From Prevotella sp. oral taxon 376 (lineage in GTDB: Bacteria; Bacteroidota; Bacteroidia; Bacteroidales; Bacteroidaceae): a stretch of DNA of 64,000 nucleotides. How positions within the stretch are numbered: the stretch's first letter is position 1; every line of letters starts with the position of its first letter. The stretch is from assembly GCF_003043945.1 (NCBI RefSeq), contig NZ_PYXG01000001.1, positions 620,001 through 684,000 on the forward strand, read 5' to 3'. The translations under genes and the position numbers were made by a program. Positions 20,301 through 28,706 of the stretch are shown piece by piece. The notes under the pieces are model-generated. The model worked only from the letters and a program-made list of their open reading frames with translations, ran no database searches and had not been told where the DNA came from.

Positions 20301-22869
20301 GATGGGCTACAGAAGCCCCGTCTCTGTCGGTTCGGCGTTACCGCTGAACTGGCTGGCGGCCACAGAACTGAGGTTCTCACATCTTCAGGAACTTTCTTAT
20401 CTATGTGGTGAGGCCTCATTTGCGGTGCGTAATGATGTGGCTTTGGCAGGTCTGAACCAGGAGGTTCTCATGGCGCCCATGGCCAAGAAGACCCACACTG
20501 GGGCTATTCGGGCAGATGTTGTGGTCCGTGGCTTGGGAGCTTCTTCCGCAGAGACCGCTTTGAACGAAAGTCCCGTCGCCGGCTATGGCACGCAGGACAA
20601 GGAGCGTAACGGCGTGGACGGGAAAGCCTCGGAGCAGACCGTAGGCCAAGTGCGCGAGAACCTGAACGAGACGGCATTCTTCTATCCGAATCTTGAGACC
20701 GACGCCCAGGGCAATGTGAAAATCAAGTTCACGCTGCCCGAGAGCATCACCACATGGCGCTTTATCGGCTTTGCCCACGACAGCCGGATGAACTATGGAT
20801 TCCTCGAGGGGGAGGCCGTGGCCAAGAAGACGGTGATGGTGCAGCCCAATCTGCCGCGCTTCCTGCGGGTAGGCGACAAGGCGACCATCAGCAGCAGGAT
20901 ATTCAACACGACCTCCGAGGCTGTCTCAGGGACGGCAACGGTGCAGCTCCTTGACGCCGAGACGCAGAAGGTGGTCTATGAGGAGACTGCCAAATACCGC
21001 ATTCCCGCCAACGGAACGACGAGCGTGAGGTTCGGCTATAAGCCCGAATCGGCCGACAGGATGCTTGTTTGCAGGATCATGGCAAGCGGGAAGAACTACA
21101 GCGACGGCGAGCAGCACTACCTACCGATACTGCCGGACATGGAACTCGTAACGAATACCGTGCCCTTTACGCAGAACGGCGCGGGCACCAAGACGATAGA
21201 CCTCGGCAAGCTCTTCCCCGTGAAACGCGACGACAACAGGCTCATCGTGGAGTATGCCGACAACCCCGCATGGCTGATGGTGCAGGCTTTGCCCTATGTG
21301 GGAGATGTCGATGAGCGCAACGCCATCTCGCTGACGGCAGCCTACTATGCCAACTCCATAGCCTCAAACCTGCTCCACCAGAGCCCTGTCATCAAGCGGA
21401 CGATCGACCCTTGGCGGCAGGAAAAAGGCAAGGAGACCGCCCTGATGAGCAGTCTGGAGAAGAATCAGGATCTCAAGTCGATGCTCCTCGAGGAGACTCC
21501 GTGGGTCATGGATGCCGAGAAGGAGGACGAACAGAAGCGGCAACTCATCAATTTCTTCGACGAGAACACGATTTCCATGCGTCTGAACAAAATACTCGAC
21601 GACCTCAAGAAGCTGCAGCGACTCGACGGATCATTCTCTTGGTGGCCGGGCATGCAGGGCTCCCCATACATGACAATGGCAGTTACGAAGATGCTCACGC
21701 GCCTTGACAGGATGATCGGCAAGCAGGAGCAGACCCGCCGGATGCAGGCTCGGGCTTTCGGATTCTTGGACAAGAGAATGAGCGCCTATGTCGCCGAGCT
21801 GAAAAGACAGGAGAAGAAAGGGGCGAAAAACCTTGTTCCCAGTGAGTTGGCCTGCGACTATCTCTATTGCAACGCGCTGGCCGGGAGGGAGAAGACGGCC
21901 GACATCGACTATCTGCTGAACCTCTTCGTGAAGCAGCCGGCAGAGCATACCATCTACGGAAAGGCCAACGGTGCCGTCATCCTAAGCCTCTACGGCAAGT
22001 CCTCCAAGGCGCTGGAATACCTGCAAAGTCTGAGGGAATACACCGTTTACAAGGAGGAGATGGGCCGCTATTTCGATACTCCGAAGGCGCAATACAGCTG
22101 GTTCGACTACCGCATTCCTTCCCAGGTGGCGGCCATCGAGGCAATGAAGCAGCTTCAGCCGACCGAGAGGCAGACCATCGAGGAGATGCAGCGGTGGCTC
22201 TTGCAGGAAAAGCGCACGCAGAGTTGGGATACTCCTCTCAACAGCGTCAACGCCGTCTATGCCTTCCTGGACGGACAGACAGATAAGCTCACGCCGGCAA
22301 ACGACGCTCCGGCCGTATTGGAAGTGGATGGCAAGGAATTGTCGGCCGACCACCGAAGTGCTGCCATCGGCTATGTGAAAGGCAGTTATCAGGGAGCCGA
22401 CCTGCGGCAGTTTACGGCCCGAAAAACCACCGGCCATACCAGTTGGGGCGCCGTCTATGCCCAGTTCATGCAAAAGGCCGCCGAGGTGCGGAATGTTTCC
22501 GCCGGCCTGACCGTCAGGCGTGAGCTTCTCAACGAGGGGCGGCAAATCAAGGTGGGAGACAAGGTGAAGGTGCGCATCACTATCACCGCCGACCGAGACT
22601 ATGACTTCGTGCAGGTGCAGGACAAGCGTGCGGCATGTATGGAACCCGTCGGACAGATCAGCGGCTATCATTGGGGCTACTACTGCGCGCCGAAGGATAA
22701 TGCCACGAACTATTACTTCGACCGTCTTGCCAAGGGTAAGCATGTGGTGGAGACCGAGTATTATATCGACCGTGAGGGGAACTACCAGACCGGCACTTGC
22801 ACCGTGCAGTGTGCCTACAGTCCGGAGTTCATGGCCCGGGAGGCTGCCAAGAACATGAATGTGAAATAG
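17398..22869 (+). CDS. Alpha-2-macroglobulin family protein lacking the thioester motif
   Basis: A very large exported protein of 1823 residues. The signal peptide is MKHIVGLMAMLLCMLPLSMNA. An N-terminal helical-repeat-like region precedes macroglobulin domains; the MG2-type stretch DRALYRPGQTVHV lies near residue 495. The A2M core phrase NLNETAFFYPNLETDAQGNV and ITTWRFIGFAHD occurs near residue 1090. At the place where thioester-bearing relatives carry a CxEQ motif, near residue 1300, this protein reads YVGDVDERNAISL, without Cys or Gln. A helical thioester-like domain follows. The family traps proteases in the periplasm or at the outer membrane. The first gene of an operon with DUF1573 and ispH (3 bp gap); no pbpC neighbour. 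Confidence 0.88.
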   Translation: MKHIVGLMAMLLCMLPLSMNADNYTQLWKQFEQTREKDLPKTGLQVLEKISRMATREKAYGHLVKAQLLTVSLQAAISGDSLQPARARLEALEQKTTDKALKAVYDVAIGKMYEDDYENEEREVRRDEYYARAMENPDALAAIQDLAYSPLVEVGVDSKIFHHDLLHVIGFETEAYAVLHKYYEAKGNRPAACYTALKLDEREAKTDKRRMASLDSLLRLYGDLPIACEVAIARYDLMADGSTAANKARFDYLNEAIRKWKDYPRANILRNNLSQLTQPEFSVNVRKTLLLPGREQQLEIDLARNIRELTMKVYRVNAKSVTPGNIVDEKVLARLAAEGKLVADAVQTKSFAGHPAYEEMKDSITLKGLPLGAYILEFQVDNKSVKPDRMLVRVSNLLPVWTRLPDQSVRVAVLNATTGEPVPHAQLTLNNPRAKTRMDVTTDANGEYLFQKPDYPYIRAFKDEDRYGPRQSFRSTFNYFDATGSSNFAKLYSDRALYRPGQTVHVAMVAYNRSGHAELNVLRHKPYTLTLYDANHKEVERKEVTTDEFGSASADFILPAGRLTGRFSVRTENGAVYFSVEEYKRPTFEVEFDAYKEKYEAGDTITLKGKARSYAGMPVQGAKVAYQISRTHSFWWRYWRENDGDFGVLKRDTAVTDDKGEFKIRVPMVLPQRHDGTPIFCNISVEATVTDLTGESHDGVARLPLGSRATAFSANLPVRELKDSLRTLTFSYLNNAGKEIPGTVAYTIDNRTYTAKANEEVDVSRQVAALQSGKHHLRAVCGNDTIERDFVIFSLQDKKAVEETHDWFYQTAEEFPRDGSPVYIQLGSSDAVQHVVYTIFCGKKVLENGALDLHGELYTRSFTYKPEYENGLTLNYAWVKEGVVYRHHVQIRKPLPDRRLLLKWTTFRDKLVPGQQEEWALNITRPGAKAAKAQLYATLFDKSLDQIRKHNWSFYPSIFFTYPQEAWRMGYRSPVSVGSALPLNWLAATELRFSHLQELSYLCGEASFAVRNDVALAGLNQEVLMAPMAKKTHTGAIRADVVVRGLGASSAETALNESPVAGYGTQDKERNGVDGKASEQTVGQVRENLNETAFFYPNLETDAQGNVKIKFTLPESITTWRFIGFAHDSRMNYGFLEGEAVAKKTVMVQPNLPRFLRVGDKATISSRIFNTTSEAVSGTATVQLLDAETQKVVYEETAKYRIPANGTTSVRFGYKPESADRMLVCRIMASGKNYSDGEQHYLPILPDMELVTNTVPFTQNGAGTKTIDLGKLFPVKRDDNRLIVEYADNPAWLMVQALPYVGDVDERNAISLTAAYYANSIASNLLHQSPVIKRTIDPWRQEKGKETALMSSLEKNQDLKSMLLEETPWVMDAEKEDEQKRQLINFFDENTISMRLNKILDDLKKLQRLDGSFSWWPGMQGSPYMTMAVTKMLTRLDRMIGKQEQTRRMQARAFGFLDKRMSAYVAELKRQEKKGAKNLVPSELACDYLYCNALAGREKTADIDYLLNLFVKQPAEHTIYGKANGAVILSLYGKSSKALEYLQSLREYTVYKEEMGRYFDTPKAQYSWFDYRIPSQVAAIEAMKQLQPTERQTIEEMQRWLLQEKRTQSWDTPLNSVNAVYAFLDGQTDKLTPANDAPAVLEVDGKELSADHRSAAIGYVKGSYQGADLRQFTARKTTGHTSWGAVYAQFMQKAAEVRNVSAGLTVRRELLNEGRQIKVGDKVKVRITITADRDYDFVQVQDKRAACMEPVGQISGYHWGYYCAPKDNATNYYFDRLAKGKHVVETEYYIDREGNYQTGTCTVQCAYSPEFMAREAAKNMNVK

Positions 22870-22872
22870 AAT

Positions 22873-23934
22873 ATGCGAAAACAGATTATATTAGGAGTTT
22901 TGTTGCTGCTGTCTTCCCTAGGGGCTCCGGCACAGAAAGTGGAGACTAAGCAAAGTGTGATAGACTGCGGGCAGATACTCTTCCAGCGACCTGTAAGCGT
23001 GGAGTTTGAACTGCAAAACAAAGGTGGCAGGCCGCTTTACATCCGCGATGTGAAGACCAGTTGCGGTTGTGCCACGGCCTCTTACCCGCGAAACGCCATC
23101 CCGCAGGGTGAGAGCTTCAAGGTGAGTGCCACCTACGACGCCCAGCAGTTGGGGCATTTCGAAAAGATCATAGCCGTTTACAGCAATGCGGGCAGCAAGC
23201 CGTTGCTGCTCACCTTGCGCGGTCATGTCGTAACCGAGGTTGTCGACTATGCGGGCGACTATCCCTTCAAGCTCGGGCAGTTGAGCACGGATGTCAACGA
23301 TATCGAGTTCGATGATGTCAACCGCGGCGATCGTCCGATCAAGCGGATACATGTGTTCAATTCGTCGTCGCAAACCGCCGAGCCGCAGGTGATGCACATG
23401 CCGCCCTATCTGAAGGCAGAGGTGTCGCCGTCGCGGATTGCCGCGGGGCATGCCGGTGTCATCACCCTTTACCTCGATTCGCACCATATCCGTAACCTGG
23501 GATTGAATAAGACCTCTGTCTATTTAGGTGCCTATCCGGGCGATAAGGTCTCTGAAGACAAGGAGATCACGCTCTCGGCCGTACTGCTTCCCAGCTTTGA
23601 GAATTTCAATGAGTCGACGCGGGAATTCATGCCGAGGCTCGCTCTGTCGGCCCGCGAGCTCAGCCTTGCCTTGAACGGGAAGGCTAAGAGGAGAGGGGAG
23701 ATAGAGATTGAGAACAAGGGTCGTACCACTCTGGAGATCCGCAGCCTGCAAATGTTCACCGAGGGACTTGAAGTTTCGTTGAGTGATAAGAAGATTGAGC
23801 CGGGTGAAACAGCGAAATTGAAGGTTACGGCCATTGCCAGCCATCTGAAAAAGGCCCGCTCAAAGCCCCGCATCCTGATAATAACCAACGACCCCGACAA
23901 TGCCAAGGTGGTGATAACCATTCATGTGGAATGA
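22873..23934 (+). CDS. Exported DUF1573 protein
   Basis: 353 residues with a signal peptide (MRKQIILGVLLLLSSLGAPAQ). The DUF1573 signature appears near residue 60: VKTSCGCATASYP followed by a beta-sandwich segment (FKVSATYDAQQLGHF and YSNAGSKPLLLTLRGHV). A second similar immunoglobulin-like segment follows in the C-terminal half (EIENKGRTTLEIRSLQM). This family is common in Bacteroidota envelopes and its role is not established. It is separated from the macroglobulin gene by 3 bp and overlaps ispH by 4 bp, so the three are co-transcribed. Confidence 0.85.
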   Translation: MRKQIILGVLLLLSSLGAPAQKVETKQSVIDCGQILFQRPVSVEFELQNKGGRPLYIRDVKTSCGCATASYPRNAIPQGESFKVSATYDAQQLGHFEKIIAVYSNAGSKPLLLTLRGHVVTEVVDYAGDYPFKLGQLSTDVNDIEFDDVNRGDRPIKRIHVFNSSSQTAEPQVMHMPPYLKAEVSPSRIAAGHAGVITLYLDSHHIRNLGLNKTSVYLGAYPGDKVSEDKEITLSAVLLPSFENFNESTREFMPRLALSARELSLALNGKAKRRGEIEIENKGRTTLEIRSLQMFTEGLEVSLSDKKIEPGETAKLKVTAIASHLKKARSKPRILIITNDPDNAKVVITIHVE

Positions 23935-24794
23935 TCCAGATAGAGATAGACAGCGGCAGTGGATTCTGCTTTGGGGTAACCACGGCCATCAAGAAAGCCG
24001 AGGAAGAACTTGCTGCGGGAAAAACCCTTTATTGTCTCGGCGACATCGTGCACAATAGTATGGAGGTGGAGCGGCTGCACTCCAAGGGACTGGTAACCAT
24101 CAACCATGACCAGATGCGGGAGCTGCACGATGTGAAGGTGTTGCTCCGAGCCCACGGCGAACCGCCCGAAACCTACGAGCTGGCTCGCAGGAACAACATC
24201 GAAATCATAGACGCCACCTGCCCCGTAGTGCTTCAGTTGCAGCGGCGCATCAAGCGTCAGAACGACAATAGCCAGCCGGCGCAGATCGTGATCTTCGGCA
24301 AAACGGGACATGCCGAGGTGCTGGGGCTGGTGGGACAGACGCATGGGCGCGCCATCGTGGTGGAAAACCTTGAGGATGTGAAGGGCCTCGACTTCTCCCG
24401 CGACATCTATCTCTATTCACAGACCACAAAGTCGCTCGACGAGTTTCACCGCATCATCGAGTATATCCAGACGCATATCCGCGGGGGGGCTACCTTCCGG
24501 AGTTTCGACACCATCTGCCGACAGGTGGCCAATAGGATGCCTAACATCGCCTCGTTTGCCGCAAGACACGATCTGGTATTGTTCGTCAGCGGGCGGAAAA
24601 GCTCCAACGGGAAGGTGCTTTTTCATGAGTGTCGTAGCGTAAACCCTAATTCCTATCAGATAGAAAGCCCCGGAGAGATTGACATGCGGTGGCTCGACGG
24701 CGTGCGGACCATCGGCATTTGTGGGGCCACGAGCACCCCGAAATGGCTCATGGAGCAGTGCCGGGACTATATTCTGGCCCGTGTGGAGACTTGA
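23931..24794 (+). CDS. ispH: 4-hydroxy-3-methylbut-2-enyl diphosphate reductase
   Basis: 287 residues. The three iron-sulfur cysteines are visible in GSGFCFGV, DATCPVVLQLQ and GICGATSTP. The conserved histidines are present in GDIVHN, LRAHGEPP and GKTGHAEV. It performs the last step of the MEP pathway, making IPP and DMAPP. The ATG overlaps the stop of the DUF1573 gene (ATGA). In many Bacteroidota ispH is next to cmk; here cmk is 2.2 kb away on the other strand. Confidence 0.95.
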   Translation: MIQIEIDSGSGFCFGVTTAIKKAEEELAAGKTLYCLGDIVHNSMEVERLHSKGLVTINHDQMRELHDVKVLLRAHGEPPETYELARRNNIEIIDATCPVVLQLQRRIKRQNDNSQPAQIVIFGKTGHAEVLGLVGQTHGRAIVVENLEDVKGLDFSRDIYLYSQTTKSLDEFHRIIEYIQTHIRGGATFRSFDTICRQVANRMPNIASFAARHDLVLFVSGRKSSNGKVLFHECRSVNPNSYQIESPGEIDMRWLDGVRTIGICGATSTPKWLMEQCRDYILARVET

Positions 24795-24821
24795 TTTTGC
24801 CGGGGGCGACGCATGGGCGGG

Positions 24822-25493
24822 CTAAGTTGTCCGGTCTTGCCGTCGGCTCCTTCTTCTCTGGTTCTTGAGGCCGGGTATGGACAAACCGACCTTCCAGAAG
24901 CCATAGAGCGCGCCGAAAGTCAGCAAAAGGCATAGTATTCCCGCCGTGATATAGGCATACTTGCGGGTCTGCCAATAGAAGTCTTCATTGCTGATGAGAT
25001 TAGGTTTTGCCGGTGAAAGGTTCTTTGAGAGTTCGGAGAGGTTGTCGAACCGGCGTATATTCCCAGTTTTCAGGTTGAAAATGAAATATCTTCCATCCTT
25101 CCCGGTCCATCTACTGCCTATCAGGGAATCATCTCTCAACTCCACTCTTTCTATGCCGTCCAGGACGATCTCTCCGTCTTCCTTTGTAACGGATGCCGAT
25201 TCCGGTAGGTCGACGGAGCTCAGTTCATAGCCATATCTGAGTGGGGCCACCCAGCTGTCGCCTATGCCCGGGTCTATATGGAGCACCATCGCTATGACCG
25301 ACATGCAGATTAGGCTGCAGGCGGCATAGCTGAAAATCGCCACGCCGGGTGAGCAGAAGGCAAGGAGCAGCTTCCTTCCCTTGTTCGCTCCCTGGGCGAC
25401 AAGGACCGCGATGAGCAGCGCGACGAGCCCTGCCAGCAAGGCGATGCCGGAGAGGATAATTATCCAGAAGAGTAAGACAAACAGTATACCCAT
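24822..25493 (-). CDS. Membrane protein of unknown function
   Basis: 223 residues. Two N-terminal transmembrane helices (ILFVLLFWIIILSGIALLAG and AIFSYAACSLICMSVIAMVL) are followed by a periplasmic domain of about 90 residues. A third helix (YAYITAGILCLLLTFGALYGF) leads to a basic cytoplasmic tail. I recognise no family. It is convergent with ispH and upstream in the same direction as no close gene. Confidence 0.65.
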   Translation of the reverse strand: MGILFVLLFWIIILSGIALLAGLVALLIAVLVAQGANKGRKLLLAFCSPGVAIFSYAACSLICMSVIAMVLHIDPGIGDSWVAPLRYGYELSSVDLPESASVTKEDGEIVLDGIERVELRDDSLIGSRWTGKDGRYFIFNLKTGNIRRFDNLSELSKNLSPAKPNLISNEDFYWQTRKYAYITAGILCLLLTFGALYGFWKVGLSIPGLKNQRRRSRRQDRTT

Positions 25494-25540
25494 GTCCTTA
25501 GTTCCTTGTCTTGTTAGGCGGATTTACCTGTCGATAAGGG

Positions 25541-26329
25541 TCAGGGGAAAGAGATCGTGGCGCTTTCGGTCTCCCCGTTTAGCGAGCGCAGCAGTTTCAT
25601 CTTGACGATGCCGCCGTGAAAATAGCTTCCCGCGGGGAATACCGGCTCGGAACCGAAGTGCATCTTCGGGTCATAGGCCTTCAGGTCGGCAATCGCGCAG
25701 TCCCATGCCGCATAGCCTAATCTCGGACCGCTGGCCGTGGTGCTGCTGTTCCCGTTGAGTGTATAGACCCAAGTGGTGCGTGGCTGGGGTGTCTTCTGGT
25801 GCGACGGATAATAGGGAATGTCGTCCTTGGTAGCCACTTTCATGCGCAGGTCAAGGTCGCTTTCGAGCGATGTGTAGATAGACGGAACCAGCGTTGCCAT
25901 CCGCCCTTTGAGGGTATAGAGGTTGTCTCCGGCATGCCGCAGGGTGTAGGCAAGGTTCTCTTCCGATAGCTTGACGGTCCATTCCGCGTCCGCGGCAGTG
26001 AGTTGTTTGTTGCCCGTATGGATGACGATGCCCATTGAATAATGGTTTGTGGTGATGGTTCCCTTCTCTCTGTCTATCATGGGAGCCGTGTTGCGGAAAT
26101 ACTTTTCCAGATACTCTTTCTGCAAGTTGGGGTTGCCTTCCGCCGCAAGATAGAGGTCGCAGGCAAACACCTTGTTCAGCTGGTCGATCATGTCCGTGTA
26201 AGTGCGGGCCAGTACCGTTTCGGGTTGCGGGGCAGATTCTCCTCGGTTTTCACTTTCTTCGGAGCATGATATCGACGCGGACGCTATCACGAGGGATAGC
26301 AGGATGTTGGGCAGCGTGTTCTTTCTCAT
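25541..26329 (-). CDS. Lipoprotein of unknown function
   Basis: 262 residues from the ATG at 26329. The longer in-frame start would run through the promoter at 26413. The N-terminus MRKNTLPNILLSLVIASASISC is a lipoprotein signal ending at a Cys. The body has alternating beta-rich segments (TNHYSMGIVIHTG and KTPQPRTTWVYTLNG) and no motif I know. It is probably anchored in the outer membrane. No operon partner is close: the next gene on this strand starts 36 bp beyond its stop. Confidence 0.65.
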   Translation of the reverse strand: MRKNTLPNILLSLVIASASISCSEESENRGESAPQPETVLARTYTDMIDQLNKVFACDLYLAAEGNPNLQKEYLEKYFRNTAPMIDREKGTITTNHYSMGIVIHTGNKQLTAADAEWTVKLSEENLAYTLRHAGDNLYTLKGRMATLVPSIYTSLESDLDLRMKVATKDDIPYYPSHQKTPQPRTTWVYTLNGNSSTTASGPRLGYAAWDCAIADLKAYDPKMHFGSEPVFPAGSYFHGGIVKMKLLRSLNGETESATISFP

Positions 26330-26412
26330 TGGTGATGTCTTTGGTTGATGGAGTGCTGTTTGTTTATAATCACGCCCCCGTTTTCTGCTACGGGGTTCTG
26401 TCCGTGATGCTG

Positions 26413-26443
26413 CAAATATACGATAATCTGACGACAATGGCAA
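26413..26443 (-). promoter_or_regulatory. Promoter for the 25.5 kb lipoprotein
   Basis: The minus-strand -7 box TATATTTG (26420-26413) is preceded after 20 bp by TTG (26443-26441). The ATG is about 85 bp downstream. Confidence 0.5.
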
Positions 26444-26530
26444 GAAACGAGGACGAAAAGTGATAAAACAAACCATCTTCGCAGGACCTGCTGACATCTC
26501 GCCGACTGGGCGGTAGTGGCTTTCGGGAGG

Positions 26531-26593
26531 ATTACACGCTGTTTGTAATGGGATTACACGCTGCTTGTAACATCGTTACACGCCGCTTGTAAT
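26531..26593. repeat. Family A repeat: three 22 bp-period palindromes
   Basis: Units at 26531-26549, 26553-26571 and 26575-26593 share the form RTTACACGCYGYYTGTAAY with 3 bp spacers. They match the units at 9749-9811 almost base for base. The long flanking inverted repeat of the 9.7 kb copy is not clearly preserved here. Confidence 0.85.
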
Positions 26594-26704
26594 TTTAGCG
26601 CAAACTGCCTGTCCTCCTGCCAAGGGTCGCTTTCTGTCTGGCCGGATGCCGCGCGCCGTCTTTCCGGAAACTTGCCAGGGGCGTGATCAAGGTGGGAACA
26701 ACGA

Positions 26705-26879
26705 AAAAGGACGGCATCTCACGATGGCGCCCCTCATAAAAAAAACAGTAATTAACTCAAAATTTATAATCTATATTTTGTCTGATATTTCAGTCTCTTT
26801 TACGATTTCTTATCTTGTTGCTACTTAAATTCTATTTCTATAAAACTAATAGGAATAAAAACTTAATAGTTCCTATTTC
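26705..26879 (-). ncRNA. Candidate small RNA (promoter plus terminator, no ORF)
   Basis: A minus-strand promoter (26917-26886) is followed by about 170 nt of AT-rich sequence. It carries a hairpin near its 5' end (AATAGGAA / TTCCTATT) and ends at a hairpin (GGCGC-C-ATC / GAT-GCCGTCC type, 26731-26711) followed by TTTTT. No credible reading frame is present. The transcript would end about 375 bp before the downstream lipoprotein ATG, which has its own promoter, so it is not an obvious leader. Confidence 0.4.
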
Positions 26880-26885
26880 CTGCTG

Positions 26886-26917
26886 CAAAGATACAAATAA
26901 TTTTGATTCGACCAAAA
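26886..26917 (-). promoter_or_regulatory. Strong promoter of the candidate small RNA
   Basis: TTG (26915-26913, within TTTTGG), a 19 bp spacer and TATCTTTG (26893-26886) are read on the minus strand. This is one of the best consensus promoters in the window, yet no gene begins behind it. Confidence 0.55.
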
Positions 26918-26959
26918 TTTATTCGATAAATTTACAGTTTTTTTTAGTATGCGGGGTGA

Positions 26960-27652
26960 TTATTCCCGCATTTTCTCCTGATATTGTTCCATTAGCCAGG
27001 CCTTTTGCTCTGCGATGGTCATGTGGCTGTTATCGAGCTCGATGGCGTCTCCGGCTTTCCTGAGAGGTGAAATCTCACGATGGGAATCTATATAGTCGCG
27101 TTCCTCCACATTCTTCAGGATGTCGTCAAAGTCGGCCGGCATGCCCTTGGCATTCAGCTCGTCGAAGCGGCGTCGGGCACGGACCTCGGCACTCGCTGTT
27201 ACGAAAACCTTGAGTTCTGCGTCTGGAAAGACGGTGGTGCCGATGTCTCTTCCATCCATTACGATGCCTTTTTCCCTGCCCATTTGCTGTTGCCGGGCAA
27301 CGAGCGCCTTGCGGACGAAGGGGAGTGCGGCTATCGGACTTACATGGTTGCTTACTTTGAGGGAGCGGATTTCCTGCTCTACAGGCTCATTATTTAAATA
27401 GGTATCGGGGCGTCCGGTTTGCTGATTAAACTTGAAACTGATATTGATCCGGGGCATCTGCTTCTCCAATTCGCGGGCCCGGATCGTGCCATCGGAATCG
27501 AAGAGGCCGTTGCGGAGGGCATAGAGCGTTACCGCACGATACATGGCACCTGTGTCTACATAGATATAGCCGATTTCCTTGGCCAGGTCTTTGGCCATCG
27601 TGCTCTTGCCGCACGATGAGAAACCGTCGATGGCGATGATGATTTTCCTCAT
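26960..27652 (-). CDS. cmk: Cytidylate kinase
   Basis: 230 residues. The P-loop is [17 protein letters not shown], residues of about 6-22. The CMP-binding region includes [16 protein letters not shown] and [17 protein letters not shown], and the lid is in [14 protein letters not shown]. It phosphorylates CMP and dCMP. The gene lies 4 bp downstream of porQ on the same strand, forming a porQ-cmk pair. The codon use looks like its neighbours. Confidence 0.96.
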   Translation of the reverse strand: MRKIIIAIDGFSSCGKSTMAKDLAKEIGYIYVDTGAMYRAVTLYALRNGLFDSDGTIRARELEKQMPRINISFKFNQQTGRPDTYLNNEPVEQEIRSLKVSNHVSPIAALPFVRKALVARQQQMGREKGIVMDGRDIGTTVFPDAELKVFVTASAEVRARRRFDELNAKGMPADFDDILKNVEERDYIDSHREISPLRKAGDAIELDNSHMTIAEQKAWLMEQYQEKMRE

Positions 27653-27656
27653 GATT

Positions 27657-28604
27657 CTAAAGTGTATATGCTAAGTTTACGATGAAGGAATTGCTCGATA
27701 CATGATATTTGGCATAGGCCAGGTTGATCTTGAAACGGTCGAGATTGATGCCCGCTCCGCAAGAGAGACCTGCCCCGTGGCTGCTCTTGGTGCTGTCGCT
27801 GCCGAGGATTTTCATCTCGTTGGCGCGGCGGAAATTATATCCCCCGCCTACCCAGATGTTGTCGCTGAGGAGGAGGTCCACGCCCGCCACGAGGTGATAG
27901 AGGAACTGATAGTCCCAATGGTTGAGGTCGATGAGCGAGGCCGAAACGCGGAAGGGAGTGTGCAGGAGGCGCTTGCTCACACCGGCCTGGACATCGATGG
28001 GCATCTTCTCAAACCGGTCGTTATAGGCCTTGAGCTGGCCTCCGAGGTTCTTCGCGACCAGCGACAGCGACCATTCCCGATCCGGGTCGTAGTAGTTCAG
28101 GCCGAGATCTATGCCCATGGCGATGGAGTTGTAGCTGCCGATATATGAGGTGATGAACTTGGCCGCGATACCTCCGGCTACACGATCGCCAAGCATATAA
28201 CTGAAATATCCTGCTATCGAGATGTCCTTTGCGCTGAATTCACCACTCTGCACATTGTTCTCGTCAACTTCTTTCATGGTTCCGTAGTTGATATACTGTG
28301 CCGAAACGGCCACGGTGGCACGGTCGCGAATAGTCTTGTTGAATGCCGCACTGGCCGTATTCGCACCTTTCATATAGTTCATATAATTCAGGTTGACGGT
28401 CTTGTCGCTTACCGACGACAGCAGGGCGGGATTGTTGAAGATCAGGGCCTCGTCGTCCTCGATGACCGTTATATTGTCCCCTCCCAGCGCCGCGGCATGC
28501 GCACTCACGGGCAGACGCAGGAAGTTATACTCCGTCTGACTCTCCTGGGCTGCCGCAAAAGTGGCAAAAAGGGTTAACAGGAGGGCAAAAACGCTTTTTT
28601 TCAT
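27657..28604 (-). CDS. porQ: Type IX secretion system protein PorQ
   Basis: 315 residues with a signal peptide ([20 protein letters not shown]). The N-terminal phrase [15 protein letters not shown] and the following beta-barrel repeats ([25 protein letters not shown] and [12 protein letters not shown]) are typical of the PorQ/PorV outer-membrane family. PorQ with PorU, PorV and PorZ forms the attachment complex at the cell surface that processes type IX cargo. Its presence agrees with the type IX-like tail on the M6 protease in this window. It heads an operon with cmk. Confidence 0.85.
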   Translation of the reverse strand: MKKSVFALLLTLFATFAAAQESQTEYNFLRLPVSAHAAALGGDNITVIEDDEALIFNNPALLSSVSDKTVNLNYMNYMKGANTASAAFNKTIRDRATVAVSAQYINYGTMKEVDENNVQSGEFSAKDISIAGYFSYMLGDRVAGGIAAKFITSYIGSYNSIAMGIDLGLNYYDPDREWSLSLVAKNLGGQLKAYNDRFEKMPIDVQAGVSKRLLHTPFRVSASLIDLNHWDYQFLYHLVAGVDLLLSDNIWVGGGYNFRRANEMKILGSDSTKSSHGAGLSCGAGINLDRFKINLAYAKYHVSSNSFIVNLAYTL

Positions 28605-28656
28605 TTAATTTTCCTAATTATTCGGCAAAGTTACACCTTTTTTCAAATATCTGCGT

Positions 28657-28664
28657 TATTTTTG
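28657..28664 (+). promoter_or_regulatory. -7 box of the tonB operon
   Basis: TATTTTTG lies 43 bp upstream of the GTG start at 28707. The -33 region is T-rich without a clear TTG. Confidence 0.4.
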
Positions 28665-28706
28665 TAATTGAATTCGTTTTCATAACGCGGAATCTATCTT
28701 TTTAGT

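Noticed and set aside
26646..26828. A 60-codon plus-strand ORF at 26.6 kb
   Set aside because: Low complexity, no start signal, and opposite the candidate small RNA.
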